Shown piece by piece: positions 11,576-23,822 of a DNA stretch of 64,000 nucleotides (its first letter is position 1; each line of letters begins with the position of its first letter). The notes under the pieces are model-generated. The model made no database searches and was not told the origin of the DNA. It worked only from the letters and a program-made list of their open reading frames with translations. Both the position numbers and the translations under genes were made by a program. Source of the DNA: Paraescarpia echinospica (taxonomy: Eukaryota; Annelida; Polychaeta; Sabellida; Siboglinidae); NCBI GenBank assembly GCA_020002185.1, contig CM034531.1, positions 81,611,360-81,675,359 on the forward strand, written 5' to 3'.

Positions 11576-12371
11576 ATTTCCTAGAGAAACTTGACAATTT
11601 CTTTGAAACTTTTTTCCAAATATTTTAAGTCATGAAGTTTGAAAATTACATCTAAAAATGTCCTTTCAAAACAACCATGAATTTGAAAATGCCCAGTCAA
11701 AGACCACAATGAGTGACTGTTAACAAAATGCATGGAAAACTAAATGCGGAATGTGTTATTTTGTGTAATATATCATACATGATTGCACGTGTATCTTGAG
11801 GGTTATTTTGAGCTGTATTTCAAACCATATGTCAAGTGGCACTTTAATACTGCTTTACCCCGTAAACCCCCTTGCTTACCCTGCTTACATTTACACAGAA
11901 ACTTGAAAAAATGCCAAGAAGCCACCTACTGGTGTGACTGAGCACATTACACACCAACCATAGGATTCAGAACCCATGTGACGTATGTCACAGTTGGCTG
12001 AATTGATGAAGTGAGCACAAAGATGGCATTTAATCAATAGCTGTAATAGCAGCAGCAAATACGACTTCATTAATAATTAGAACATTGTGAATTATTCAAC
12101 ATCAGTGGCATTGATAAGCAGACATTATGTGACAAACATCAGTCGGCTGGTGGCTGACTCAGGTAGATGAACATATCTGACCCAGAAACAGAGGTACCGG
12201 TAAATATCATGCATCCTTGGTGCAATGTCACCATGGTTATATAGCGACGCATTAATTGTTATTGATTGGTAGATTCATGAGTTTAATGACAGAGATATGT
12301 GCAACTCTGCAGTTGATTTTATTTAATATGTTTTATATGACTGATTGGAATAAATAAATAATTATTAAAAT
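11576..12371. other. Non-coding stretch, no gene seen
   Basis: AT-rich sequence with no open frame or recognisable element. Confidence 0.4.
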
Positions 12372-12586
12372 AATAAATGTGGAGTGCACTGGTGCAGTGG
12401 TGCAGTGGTGCAGTGGATAGAGGTTCAGACTGTTCTGAGAGAACTCAGGTTCGAATAGTCCTTGTGCATTAACTGCAGCATGGCTGAAGTCGAGATGGTG
12501 TTTGATCGAACAGGTCTTCCAGGGAGTAAAGTGTAAAGTGCTTTGAGCAGTCCTAAGGACTGGATACTGCGCTATATAAATTACGA
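12372..12586 (+). mobile_element. tRNA-derived SINE, internally deleted, with L2-like tail
   Basis: The head has a GTGCAGTGGATAGAGG A-box region and B box AGGTTCGAATAG. The sequence then jumps straight to TCCTTGTGCATTAAC, so about 110 bp of body are missing compared with the full copy at 57058-57375. The 3' part (GGGAGTAAAGTGTAAAGTGC, then GGATACTGCGCTATATAAA) resembles the 3' end of L2-clade LINEs, the classic sign that an L2-type reverse transcriptase mobilises the SINE. A short triplication, GTGCAGTG, stands at the 5' edge. Confidence 0.85.
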
Positions 12587-12946
12587 CACGTGATCACAGT
12601 GATGTCGGTGTCAAATAAGCAGCAGAATTTGATTGATAGACTTCACGTTCGAACCTGGAAATTGGCAGGGATTTCCATAAGTTGTCCGGGATGCGACGGA
12701 CGCAGATAGGGCGAGTTGACTCCATGTGATTTTTGACATTTGTGCAAATTTCTGTTGGTTGGGCTTCCCGCCAATGGTCACTACAGGTGGCTACGTTACC
12801 AGCAGCCAGTAGAGATCGTCGCCGGACCATGATGAATACCTGTTGAATACTTGATGTGTTCGCCATTTCACAGTTGGCTGCCTGCCTGTCCAAGCGTGAC
12901 CGATGGCATTGCACCAATGTCAGCTGAGGCAGTGATTACATCGGTC

Positions 12947-13800
12947 ATGTATGACCTCCGTCTTGGAATGAATAAGGTGCGACTCAGTGGTAAATTGCTG
13001 AGACTTATCAACATGCCCAAGCTAAACTCAAAGACAAAAAAAGATTGTTCAAGCGAGCGAAGTGACAATGTCGACCGCAGAGACAGCGACCGCTACGACT
13101 ACATTGAAACCATTCTGACGAGGCAACAAGATATGATGAAACTGATGCTTCAGAAACAAAACACCATGATAGCGGATATGATGAACAAATCTGTGGAATG
13201 CATCAGCAAAATGGAATCAATGCAAAATGAAATTTTTGCAACAGCGAATGATCATAAAAAACTAACCAAAGAAAACTCTGCTGAAAAGAACCATTGAAAC
13301 TCTCACCGACAAATTACAAACCGTAACAAAACAAAATGTTGATATGGACACAACTGGACAAAATCGAACAATACTCAAGACGAGATTGTTTGGTTATAAA
13401 TGGATTGCCCGAGGTAACAGCCGAGACAGATGAAAAAACTTTCGTAACTTTTGTCCAGAGCAAATTCCCAGATGTCACGATAAACGCATGCGGCATTAGC
13501 AAAGCCCATCGACTACCAACCAGAGACAACCGCAACAACCGACGCCAAGGAAGACCAATGGTTAAGTTGTAGAATTTGCGACTCATAAAAAAAGATGAAC
13601 TCTACTCTGGTCAAAAAACCCTTAAAGGCATCAATGTTTACATGAACGAACTGTTAACAAAAAAAACGTGCTGAACTACATCGCTTCGGCATCAGCAACA
13701 TCAAGGAGAAAAAAACTGTGTGGACGAAAGATGGCAAAGTCTTTGTCAGAGTGGGAGAGCAAATCGTTCACGTAAAAACAAAAGAAGACGTAAAGGCCTT
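12947..13800 (+). pseudogene. LINE ORF1 (L1-like transposase-22 fold), frame-broken
   Basis: This is the first of three equal copies; the same holds at 13932 and 14917. Read across frames it has a lysine-rich start (LINMPKLNSKTKKD) and a coiled-coil-like stretch rich in M, Q, K and E (RQQDMMKLMLQKQNTMIADM). It continues with LDKIEQYSRRDCLVINGLPE, the hallmark entry of the RRM-like domain of LINE ORF1 proteins, which bind RNA as chaperones. Further on come ISKAHRLPT, GRPMV, and TVWTKDGKVFVRVGE at the end. At least three shifts (about 13285, 13350 and 13565) plus stops break it. An upstream ATG context exists (MSAEAVITSVMYDLRLG) only in copy one, so copy one holds the native 5' junction. Confidence 0.75.
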
Positions 13801-15901
13801 TGTGTGACTGTGCGAACAATGCGTCAATGCCAGAGTGTTATACCTGGCTATCATCAGGTATTTTCTTCTCGTGTGACTGCGCGGACAATGCAGCAATGTG
13901 TGTTACTTGGCTGTCATCAGGCATTATCTTCATGTATGACCTCCGTCTTGGAATGAATAAGGTGCGACTCAGTGGTAAATTGCTGAGACTTATCAACATG
14001 CCCAAGCTAAACTCAAAGACAAAAAAAGATTGTTCAAGCGAGCGAAGTGACAATGTCGACCGCAGAGACAGCGACCGCTACGACTACATTGAAACCATTC
14101 TGACGAGGCAACAAGATATGATGGAACTGATGCTTCAGAAACAAAACACCATGATAGCGGATATGATGAACAAATCTGTGGAATGCATCAGCAAAATGGA
14201 ATCAATGCAAAATGAAATTTTTGCAACAGCGAATGATCATAAAAAACTAACCAAAGAAAACTCTGCTGAAAAGAACCATTGAAACTCTCACCGACAAATT
14301 ACAAACCGTAACAAAACAAAATGTTGATATGGACACAACTGGACAAAATCGAACAATACTCAAGACGAGATTGTTTGGTTATAAATGGATTGCCCGAGGT
14401 AACAGCCGAGACAGATGAAAAAACTTTCGTAACTTTTGTCCAGAGCAAATTCCCAGATGTCACGATAAACGCATGCGGCATTAGCAAAGCCCATCGACTA
14501 CCAACCAGAGACAACCGCAACAACCGACGCCAAGGAAGACCAATGGTTAAGTTGTAGAATTTGCGACTCATAAAAAAAGATGAACTCTACTCTGGTCAAA
14601 AAACCCTTAAAGGCATCAATGTTTACATGAACGAACTGTTAACAAAAAAACCGTGCTGAACTACATCGCTTCGGCATCAGCAACATCAAGGAGAAAAAAA
14701 CTGTGTGGACGAAAGATGGCAAAGTCTTTGTCAGAGTGGGAGAGCAAATCGTTCACGTAAAAACAAAAGAAGACGTAAAGGCCTTTGTGTGACTGTGCGA
14801 ACAATGCGTCAATGCCAGAGTGTTATACCTGGCTATCATCAGGTATTTTCTTCTCGTGTGACTGCGCGGACAATGCAGCAATGTGTGTTACTTGGCTGTC
14901 ATCAAGCATTATCTTCATGTATGACCTCCGTCTTGGAATGAATAAGGTGCGACTCAGTGGTAAATTGCTGAGACTTATCAACATGCCCAAGCTAAACTCA
15001 AAGACAAAAAAAGATTGTTCAAGCGAGCGAAGTGACAATGTCGACCGCAGAGACAGCGACCGCTACGACTACATTGAAACCATTCTGACGAGGCAACAAG
15101 ATATGATGGAACTGATGCTTCAGAAACAAAACACCATGATAGCGGATATGATGAACAAATCTGTGGAATGCATCAGCAAAATGGAATCAATGCAAAATGA
15201 AATTTTTGCAACAGCGAATGATCATAAAAAACTAACCAAAGAAAACTCTGCTGAAAAGAACCATTGAAACTCTCACCGACAAATTACAAACCGTAACAAA
15301 ACAAAATGTTGATATGGACACAACTGGACAAAATCGAACAATACTCAAGACGAGATTGTTTGGTTATAAATGGATTGCCCGAGGTAACAGCCGAGACAGA
15401 TGAAAAAACTTTCGTAACTTTTGTCCAGAGCAAATTCCCAGATGTCACGATAAACGCATGCGGCATTAGCAAAGCCCATCGACTACCAACCAGAGACAAC
15501 CGCAACAACCGACGCCAAGGAAGACCAATGGTTAAGTTGTAGAATTTGCGACTCATAAAAAAAGATGAACTCTACTCTGGTCAAAAAACCCTTAAAGGCA
15601 TCAATGTTTACATGAACGAACTGTTAACAAAAAAAACGTGCTGAACTACATCGCTTCGGCATCAGCAACATCAAGGAGAAAAAAACTGTGTGGACGAAAG
15701 ATGGCAAAGTCTTTGTCAGAGTGGGAGAGCAAATCGTTCACGTAAAAACAAAAGAAGACGTAAAGGCCTTTGTGTGACTGTGCGAACAATGCGTCAATGC
15801 CAGAGTGTTATACCTGGCTATCATCAGGTATTTTCTTCTCGTGTGACTGCGCGGACAATGCAGCAATGTGTGTTACTTGGCTGTCATCAGGCATTATCTT
15901 C
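12947..15901 (+). repeat. Three head-to-tail 985-bp copies of a LINE ORF1 segment
   Basis: Copies start at ATGTATGACCTCCG at 12947, 13932 and 14917, a spacing of exactly 985 bp each. They are almost identical; differences seen include GATGAAACTG versus GATGGAACTG, an A-run base and CAGG versus CAAG. All share the same frame breaks, so the segment was already dead when it multiplied. At the end of copy three the sequence passes from CTTGTATGAC into the minisatellite, which shares TGTATGAC with the unit start; that 8-bp word is the likely junction. Confidence 0.95.
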
Positions 15902-16095
15902 TTGTATGACTGTGCAAACAATGCATCAATGCCAGAGCGTTATCTGGCTATCATAAGATATTTTCTTCTCGTGTGACTGCGCGAACAATGCAGCAATGTG
16001 TGTTATCTGGCTGTCATCAGACACTATCTTCTTTTTGACTGTGCAAACAATGCATCAATGCCAGAGCGTTATCTGGCTATCATCGGGTATTTTTA
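15771..16095. repeat. 62-70 bp minisatellite, about five units
   Basis: Alternating units begin TGTGACTGTGCGAACAATG or TGTGACTGCGCGGACAATG, with CTGGCTATCATCAGG inside. Starts near 15773, 15842, 15905, 15972 and 16034 give spacings of 62-69 bp. Two units also end each of the 985-bp copies. The array separates ORF1 copies from the endonuclease ORF. Confidence 0.85.
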
Positions 16096-16382
16096 ACTGA
16101 AGCGGACTACGTCTAAATGGAGAGTCACTTGCATAATCTACTCTATGCGACCTTTATATGTATGAATGTTTTTTGTTTTGTTTTTTTGTTTTTTTTACAC
16201 ACTTTTTCTTTTTGAAATGTTCATTTACACATTTTTATTTCTCTCAGTTATGATAAGTTTAAAATGCACTAATTGGGAGCATGCGACATCTCCCTTAAAT
16301 GTACTATTCAGACACATGCGAATACCTTGTCAATGTCTAAATGCAAAAACTGACAACATTTTTATTAAGCTAGACATACTTT

Positions 16383-17258
16383 ATGATACTTAGAAACAAT
16401 AATTGTAAAATCGACACTCTTTGTTTACAAGAAACGCGGCTTAAGGATGATTCTGATACCTCCTTATTACAAATTGATGATTACAATTTAATATCACAAG
16501 GCAGAATATGCAGTGGTCACGCTGGCCTAGCAATATATCTTGATAAAAATTACAACTATAAATTGTTAGATATTTATACAATGTCAAACATATGGGAAGG
16601 ACAATTTATTGAAATAACATCAAACACCGTCAAGAAAAAAATTATCCTTGGAAATATATACCGACCTCCTAGAGATGTCATTGAGAATTACCAAACATTC
16701 ATAGAAGAATTATGCCCTAAATTAGATCATCTGCAAAACCTAACTGGTGAAGGAATACTAGCCGGAGATAATGTTGATCTACTGAAAATAAAAGAAAAAA
16801 ACATAATATGTGAATATTTTTATACAATCACAGCACATGGTTTCTTTCCTAAAATTACTTTACCAACACGTTTTTCAAACAGTAACTGCATGCTTATTGA
16901 TAATTTTCTATGCAAACTCTCAAAAGGTCTTTTTAAATCAACAGCCGGCATTGTAATCAGCAGCATTTCTGATCACTTTCCATATTTCATATACCTTGAT
17001 TGCAATGCAACTGTTACAAATGTCCCTAAATTTATTAGAATTAGACAACAAAATACTGACAGCCTTGAACATTTTAAAATAGAATTGATGCGTTCAAATA
17101 TTTATAGTAAACTAAACAAGGATAGAGATACTAATCCCAACGACAATTACAACCTCCTTGATGAAACTATTACTACTGCTATGGATAAATTCTTACCTAC
17201 TAAAGTCATTAAATATAATAAACACAAAGGGATGTTGGATTACACAAGGTATCATTAG
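16383..17258 (+). pseudogene. LINE ORF2 endonuclease part
   Basis: An AP-endonuclease-like (EEP) domain nicks target DNA for target-primed reverse transcription. Visible motifs are TLCLQETRLKD with the catalytic Glu (residues about 12-22), HAGLAIYLD, ILGNIYRPPRD and GDNVDLL where families have GDFN; here Phe is replaced and Asn shifted (about residue 128). The SDH motif comes as ISDHFPYF near residue 195. After the domain the frame continues into the linker and stops at 17258, where a shift occurs. The normal start (a block like LNVRGL) is decayed upstream, near 16290-16380, so the ATG at 16383 is only the first in the open frame. Confidence 0.8.
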
Positions 17259-17539
17259 ATCAATAAAATTTAGAGATAAATTGTATTCAAAACTTAAACA
17301 TACTTATATACAGGTACAGCAAAATATGTTTCGCTCAATAAAAATGTTCATACATATAATAAAATTCTTAAAAGAAATATTAGATTAGCCAACAAGCATA
17401 TTATCAATCCAGTTTTGAAAGAAATAAGAACGATATTAAAAAAGTGGTCTATGATTAAAGAAATTATTCAAAAAAGACAGGGAAAGAAACATTTCCTGAT
17501 TTCTTTCAAATTGATGGTGAAACAGTAACTGACTAGACT

Positions 17540-19234
17540 ATTACTGCAAATAAATTTAATTCATTTTTTATTAATATTGGTTCTACACTTGCATCGCAAA
17601 TAACCAATACCGGAGATAACTCTTACACAGACTATTTAACAGAGAGACGTATACAGACTTTCAACTTTAAGCCAATAGACAATAGTACAACGATTAGCAT
17701 AATTGATAGCTTACATCCAAAATGTAGCTCTGGTACAGATGGTCTATCAACCAAATTACTAGGCTAATTAAAAATGAAATAAGTGAAGCAGTCACTCTAA
17801 TCATTAACCAATCAATAACAACTGGCATATTTCCAGATAAATAAAAAATTGCTCAAGTTATTCCACTTTTTTAAAATGGTGATGAGACAATCTTTGATAA
17901 TTATCGTCCAATTTCTATTTTACCAGCTATTTCCAAGATATTTGAAAGATTTATGTTTAATCAAATACACGAACATTTCAATTCCAATAACTTATACTGT
18001 GAGAATCAATACGGGTTTAGGAAAACCATTCTATGGAACTTGCCACTCTAGAAATAATAGACTGAGTTGTCCAAGAACTTGACCAATCAGCAACTCCAAT
18101 AAACATATACCTAGACCTCTCTAAAGCCTTTGACACAATTGATCCTAATATATTATTACAAAAATTAAATTATTATGGAATAAATGGTGCAGCACTAGAT
18201 TTATGTAAAAACTACTTACACAATCGTAAGCAATATGTTGAAATTGGTGCTTACAAGTCAGAAGACGCTGCCATAAACACTGGTGTCCCACAGGGGTCTA
18301 TTTTAGGACCCCTTCTATTTATTATATGTATTAATGACATATTTTCAAGTGATCATTTAAAATTCATAATGTATGCAGACGTCACCACTCGTTTTAGTAC
18401 ATTGAATAAATTCCCATCTCCGGATGGCCAAGTCCAAAATCAAAATATAAATAAAGAATTAGAAAATATATGCTGGTGGCTAAAGGCAAACACACTTTTT
18501 CTTAACATTAAAAAAACAAAATTCATGGTATTTCACATGCCCCAAAAGGAAATCGAACTTGTATTGAAGGTGTACATGATTTTTATTTTTTAGGTATCAC
18601 CATAAACCAACACCTAAATTGGGACAGCCATATAAACAAAACAGCGAATAAAATCAATAAAATAATTGTAATTTTAAATAAACTTAAACATGTATTACCT
18701 AAAAATATATTATCTATAATGTATAATTCGCTCATTCTTCCCAAGATTAATTATGGCATATTGGTGTAGGGTCATCAAGCCCATCGCATTTTTAAACTTT
18801 AAAAGAAAGCAGTGCGAATAGTTACTTCAACTTCAAGTAAATACAATTCTCACACAGATCCCATCTTCAAAGAATGTAAATTTCTTAAGCTGAATGACAT
18901 CTATAGACTCCAACAGCTCAAATTGTATTACAAATTGATCAACAAGGTTATACCAGAATACTTCAGGCGTATTCCATACACATACAACTTTGCAATTCAC
19001 CAATACAACACGCATGGTAAAAACAACCTATTTATTCCCAGAGTTAATCATCAATATGCAAAAAAATACATCAGACACAACATTATACAAACTGTTAACA
19101 ATACTCCAAACATCATCCTTGATACAATTTCTACACACAGTTTATATGTTTTTTCCACTTATACAAAAAATTACTTTATTAAGAATTATGAATCATGTTG
19201 TCATATTTTTAACTGTTACATCTGTCATTCTTAA
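17540..19234 (+). pseudogene. LINE ORF2 reverse transcriptase and C-terminal part
   Basis: The pieces in several frames follow the usual order. INKSI-type linker leads to CSSGTDGLSTKLL, then DNYRPISILPAISKIFERF (about 17890-17950) and IYLDLSKAFDTIDP (motif A, about 18100-18145). GVPQGSILGPLLFIICIND (motif B) lies about 18280-18340 and FIMYADVTTRFS (motif C) about 18363-18400. The C-terminal stretch 18812-19234 contains LNDIYRLQQLKLYYKLIN. The catalytic YADD is YADV here, so the second Asp is lost. Stops stand near 17765, 17840 and 17870. It is non-functional. Confidence 0.85.
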
Positions 19235-19380
19235 ACTAGACATGCCTTTGCATTTGTTTAAACTAATTTATGTATTATATTATACTATAGTATACTATAC
19301 TAAACGTACTATGTTTACACATATATGTATGCATATTTAGTTGATCACGTGATAATCATATAATTATGTTACATCAGTGG

Positions 19381-19427
19381 GGTGGCTCCCATGATAGCGG
19401 CATTTAATTGTCTTAATGGGAGCCACC
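19381..19427 (+). other. 3' UTR hairpin of the LINE
   Basis: GGTGGCTCCCAT (19381-19392) and ATGGGAGCCACC (19416-19427) form a perfect 12-bp stem with a 23-nt loop. It lies about 60 bases before the AATAAA and the (CTGT)n end. In LINEs such stems can be the feature the reverse transcriptase recognises. Confidence 0.85.
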
Positions 19428-19896
19428 CTGACCTTACAAAGAATTTTATATTGTAGTTTATGTTCTTATGATGGTCAAAATAAATACTGTCTGTCTGTAT
19501 GTCTATATAAGAACTTAGCTTTTTTAATTATACAAAAATTGTTTTACTAAATAATAATTTAAATAAAGTTACAGTAATTGACAATGTAGTTTGAAAATGA
19601 ATAAACAAAAATATACACAATATCAACTACAGTGTACATACTAGTTATTTTTCAGCTCATTAGGACTATTTCCCACTATACATACATGTTTGTTCTGACA
19701 TTCAGACATTGTTTTAAACTTGGACAATGTAGAACTTTAGATTTAAAACATATTTTCATGTTAATACCAGTAATAGTAAAATAATTTCCACAATTTATTA
19801 TACATACATTATTACATACAGACAGAGACCCACACTATGCATGTTTTATACTATTAACAGATTACATTATATTTTATTGTGTAGGCATACAATATT

Positions 19897-20723
19897 GTAA
19901 ATTTATGTGTATAATATGCGTTTTTTCCTTCACTTTTTAATCTAAAGTTGGGGTGCGTATTATACATGGTGCTAAGGCTAAACAAAATGTTCTCTGACCA
20001 AGTTATCAATGTTCGCAGACCAGGATAATACTGCTAGAAAACTAGTAATATTATCAAAGTCGGCATGATGTAACAATCACGTAAACCACCGCAGCAACAC
20101 ACTCCCATAACCGCAAAGATGAGAGCCCATATGTCTGACATCGCGAATAACACCAATGAGTGGGAAACGTACGAGACCGGGAAGCGCAGCCCGGGAAGCA
20201 TCCCGCGATGATTATGATTGGTGTTCCTGAATCACGTGAATGATGCCTGCGTCACGGGTCGAGCGTCAACAAGTGTGACTCCATGTTTAAAGTTGTGAAT
20301 ACAAATGTTATGAATGTAAATGAAGACGAATGTATGTATGTTTCTCAATTTAAAGTACCAGGTTTGCATGTTGCATTTCAGAATAGAACTTGATGTTAAT
20401 TTAAAAGTGAAATCAGAACTACACAGTGTAAGTTCTAGCAAACACTGATTTAATCAATCGTCAAGCAACAACACGACGTCACAAGTTACATAGTGCTTAC
20501 ACACTAGTCACTGGCAAATGACAAGCCGGCAGCAATGCTGTAACTTGCGTAGGTGACATGTTTACGAGTCTGGGATGGATTCATGGGTTCAAGCAAAATA
20601 TTAGAAGCAGGGAAATCGGGGATTGATGTCAAAAGTCGGGGTGCATATTATACATGGCAATATAGAAATTCGATCGAAATTTAGCAAGTCATACATGCGG
20701 GCATATTATACACACAAATTTAC
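19897..20723. mobile_element. 827-bp TIR element without coding capacity
   Basis: The left end GTAAATTTATGTGTATAATA (19897 on) and the right end, read inverted, GTAAATTTGTGTGTATAATA (from 20723) match at 22 of 23 bases. Inside, GGGGTGCGTATTATACATGG (19950) and GGGGTGCATATTATACATGG (20638) form a direct subterminal pair. There is no transposase frame. This is a MITE-like DNA element; the superfamily is open and no clear target duplication was found. Confidence 0.75.
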
Positions 20724-20729
20724 GGTACT

Positions 20730-22590
20730 TAAAATGTCACTCACATGTTTTATAACAGCGTTCGAAATAGCACTTGTCCGTTTGTCCGTGATAATGGATT
20801 TTTGGCCCAGACAAGTAAAATGACTTTACATGATTATGAAAGTGAAAATTTACAGTAAATAGTGACGCGTGCAACATTGCAAACTTTTTATTTGAGGAAA
20901 TTCAAACGTAAATGAAGTTCGCTAGCAATCGCGCGTATTGCAATTTTGTTAGTGTCGGCATCTTGTCATTCTGTATCAGTGTTGTACGTCAGTGTTCGAC
21001 CGAGTTTAGTGGCTGTGTTAACAGGGTCATCCGCTGAGCGCACCGACCTATCTCTGTCATATGCATACGACAGACTCCGCATCAGCCATCGTTGATCGAG
21101 GCTGTATTTCACAAAAAAAGTAAATCGTTCTGTTTGGCCGACGTATAACTTGCTTCCACTCACGGATCATATTTGATGAACTTTGGAAATAGTATCGCTA
21201 CCTGTTATTTGAATAATTATATACAGTAGTTTTAACCATTATTACCCCTAACCCACGCGGACTCGGCAGTCTTCCAAGTCATCGAACGTTAGCCGATCCA
21301 GATCGGTGAAAATTGTCAATACTTGTAACTGGCTCTCCGGTAAATCTATGGCGATGATTGATAAACGGAATATTAATGAAAGTTCAGAAGTCTTGTTGTA
21401 TCTATGTAACATTTATTTTAACCATAAATTGCGAGTTTTCAAAGCCGAATTATGTAAGATGCACAGCCGGCGACAGGGTGTCAACCGCCGTTGACATGTC
21501 GGCTTCCGCCAATTATGGCGGTCTGTGTGCAGCAGCAACGTTACGACATAACTAAATCTATAAATTATATTCTGCCTGGTAAATGTAATTCGGGCACCAT
21601 TAAAACTGTTTTAACATCATTGAAATGGTAATAGAACATTTAGGAAAAATATGTGTTTGTTTGCTGATGATCATTTGACTATTATCTTCATTTGTAAAAT
21701 ACAGAACTTTGTTAATATTGAAGTTCATAGAGGTTGAACAAAATAATATCAGATTATATAGTTTATTATGATTTGTGACAACATTTCTGGCTTTGAATTG
21801 GTCGTGTTCCTGATGGTTGAGCGGCATCTTAACTGACAAACTGGTGCCAAAATTTTATAGAGCAGTGTTATATATATATGTTATATATATATACCATATT
21901 AAACATAAACAGTTTTTGCAACATTATAACAAATAGCAAAGAAAACAATTGTCTCATTCCTATCATCATAATAATTATTTGTTATTAATAAATACGATCA
22001 TATCATCATTAAAATATTGGTATACATCAGGTAACGTGTCTACTTTTAATATTCGTGATGAATAATAATGATAGGGGACTGGAAAATAGTTGCAAATATA
22101 ACTTTGCAATTTCAAAATTTGCAGATTAAATCAAATTGTGTCATTGATCACAAGTCACTCAGATGTAGATGCAACGAAACAGCAGGAACATTGTGTTGTT
22201 GTCATAAAAATAAAACAGACTTTTCCGGTTTTTTCCGAAGCTTCGATTCCCCTTGCAACCACTTGGACAGGTTAACATTTTGGCGGACAAGTAGATTTAA
22301 AAACTTACCTGTCCTATGGACAAGTAAATAATATGTCTTATTTCTTTCGCTGTATAGTATTAATAGTTTATATTATATATATTTTATAGTATAGGCATAC
22401 AATAATTAAAGTGTCATTCACCTCAATTTGGCTGTTTTTCAGGTAAGACACCAGTTAACAGTCCGTGTAGGTTCTTAATTCTGCCTAGTGTTCATGCCTT
22501 TACAATCAGGTCTACATGACTCACTAAGTTACTCACTATTAAAGGAATTTTTCTCTAGTGTACGCTGGTGGATAGTTAGAATTAAAGATG
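20730..22590. other. Non-coding stretch, no gene seen
   Basis: AT-rich, with short TA runs near 21870-21895. The word GGACAAGTA or its inverse recurs near 20770-20820 and 22290-22330, hinting at a dispersed repeat. No coding sequence is supported. Confidence 0.4.
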
Positions 22591-22592
22591 TA

Positions 22593-22632
22593 TCTATATA
22601 TATATATATATATACAGTGTATATATATATAT
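22593..22632. repeat. TA microsatellite
   Basis: Two TA runs separated by CAGTG, about 40 bp. Confidence 0.9.
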
Positions 22633-22639
22633 GTGGATG

Positions 22640-23515
22640 GTAGCACACGTTTGTGGATAGTGTTTACCATAGCATTCAGCACAAGATCACACACACATAT
22701 ACCTTGGTAAAAACTCCCTGGCTACTATATCATGTAAACTGTAGTTGATTTGTGAACTAAAAAATAGTAGATTATTTGCCTCGAGGCAAGTAAGATAGAT
22801 TGTATAATAATTACATATCACGCACAGTCTTCCATATTTGCTATTTCTTTTCACTTTACATATTTGCTTTCATCAAGTGAGATATTATTATTATAACAGC
22901 GAAATCGAGGTGGATCCGCATTAAATATACCTAAATGCAAAAAAAAATGCGCGCACCTGTCCACACCAGCCCAGCCCAGGTAACAAAGTTAATCATATTC
23001 ATAATGATAATGGTAATGCATTCATCATTTCATGAATCATTGAATGGTAGAATGCGCTTTATTGCCACCTACTGACCTAGTACGACGCATTAGCCATTGA
23101 CAAGTAATTAAATAACAAATTTACCATGAAATAAATGCGATACATTGTAACATTCCATTTCCACCCCGGTCAACGTCCATGAGACTGAGTCATGACATTA
23201 TTATGATACGAGGTTGACAACGGTAACAACACAACAGCTGACAACATCGCTACGAAATTTAGACACTTGTATAGAACTTATATTGATTTGGATGTCATGT
23301 CAATACACCTGCTATGCTTCTTTTTTGTCCATACCCGATTTTCTGTGTGATGAATGGGCGAAAATATACTACTTAGCACGTCAAAGCATCAGAGTCAGCG
23401 GTTAAACTTCCGCCATAAACGCCGAGCGCCCCATTCGAATAACAGCGGAGTTATTTGACGTGTGCTGCCACCACGTGGTAGGAAGGCAGATTGATTGGTT
23501 TGGCGCCACTGCCAA
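22640..23515. other. Non-coding stretch, no gene seen
   Basis: No supported gene or element ends. Confidence 0.4.
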
Positions 23516-23519
23516 TTCT

Positions 23520-23822
23520 GTGATTTGCACACTTACAAGTTAATGTCTTAATGGGTTAGTTTAGGCATTTGGCCTTTGTTGCACCCATATCCCAGGCTGT
23601 CCCAGTGAGCATCAAGTATGGCCTTGAACTGTGGACGGTTTTGTCATCTAACACATATATATTGTGGGAGCCCGTTCCACTGATCCATGACTATATGGCA
23701 GTGAAAAATATTTGTCTTGTCAGTAAACGTGTTCTTGGTTTGAAGACCTTTTGTGTGTGTCCTCTTATAGTTGTGACGAGCTTCGACGTTTTCATGTCCA
23801 TTGAGTATTTTATTTTATTTTC
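23520..23822 (-). pseudogene. CR1-like LINE, C-terminal part (3' half of split copy)
   Basis: Read on the minus strand this continues the fragment at 25413-25640: KYSMDMKTSKLVTTIRGHTQ, then KVFKPRTRLLTRQIFFT, then (after a shift) VMDQWNGLP and LDAHWDSLGYGCNKGQ. The pattern GH-K-F-R-R-FF followed by a Trp-Asn-x-Leu-Pro is the typical C-terminus of CR1/Jockey-group ORF2. The two parts are separated by the RTE element on the other strand. Shifts show that it was dead or decayed since. Confidence 0.75.

Larger units (their letters stand above)
12600..19500 (+). mobile_element. 6.9 kb LINE (CR1/Jockey group) with triplicated ORF1 segment
   Basis: The layout from 5' to 3' is: leader (about 12600-12950), a decayed ORF1 region present three times (12947-15901), and a 62-70 bp minisatellite (15771-16095). 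Then follow an AP-type endonuclease (16383-17000), a spacer, RT (about 17540-18780), a C-terminal region to 19234, a 3' UTR hairpin, AATAAA and a (CTGT)n end near 19500. Having both ORF1 and ORF2 with the 3' tail argues for one near-full-length insertion, now dead through many frame breaks. The exact LINE clade (Crack, Daphne or related) is not settled by eye. The 5' border is uncertain and may touch the SINE ending at 12586. Confidence 0.8.

Noticed and set aside
16166..16393. 75-codon hydrophobic ORF between ORF1 and ORF2 of the LINE
   Set aside because: It is made by T-rich sequence; no motif, and it overlaps the decayed start of the endonuclease frame.
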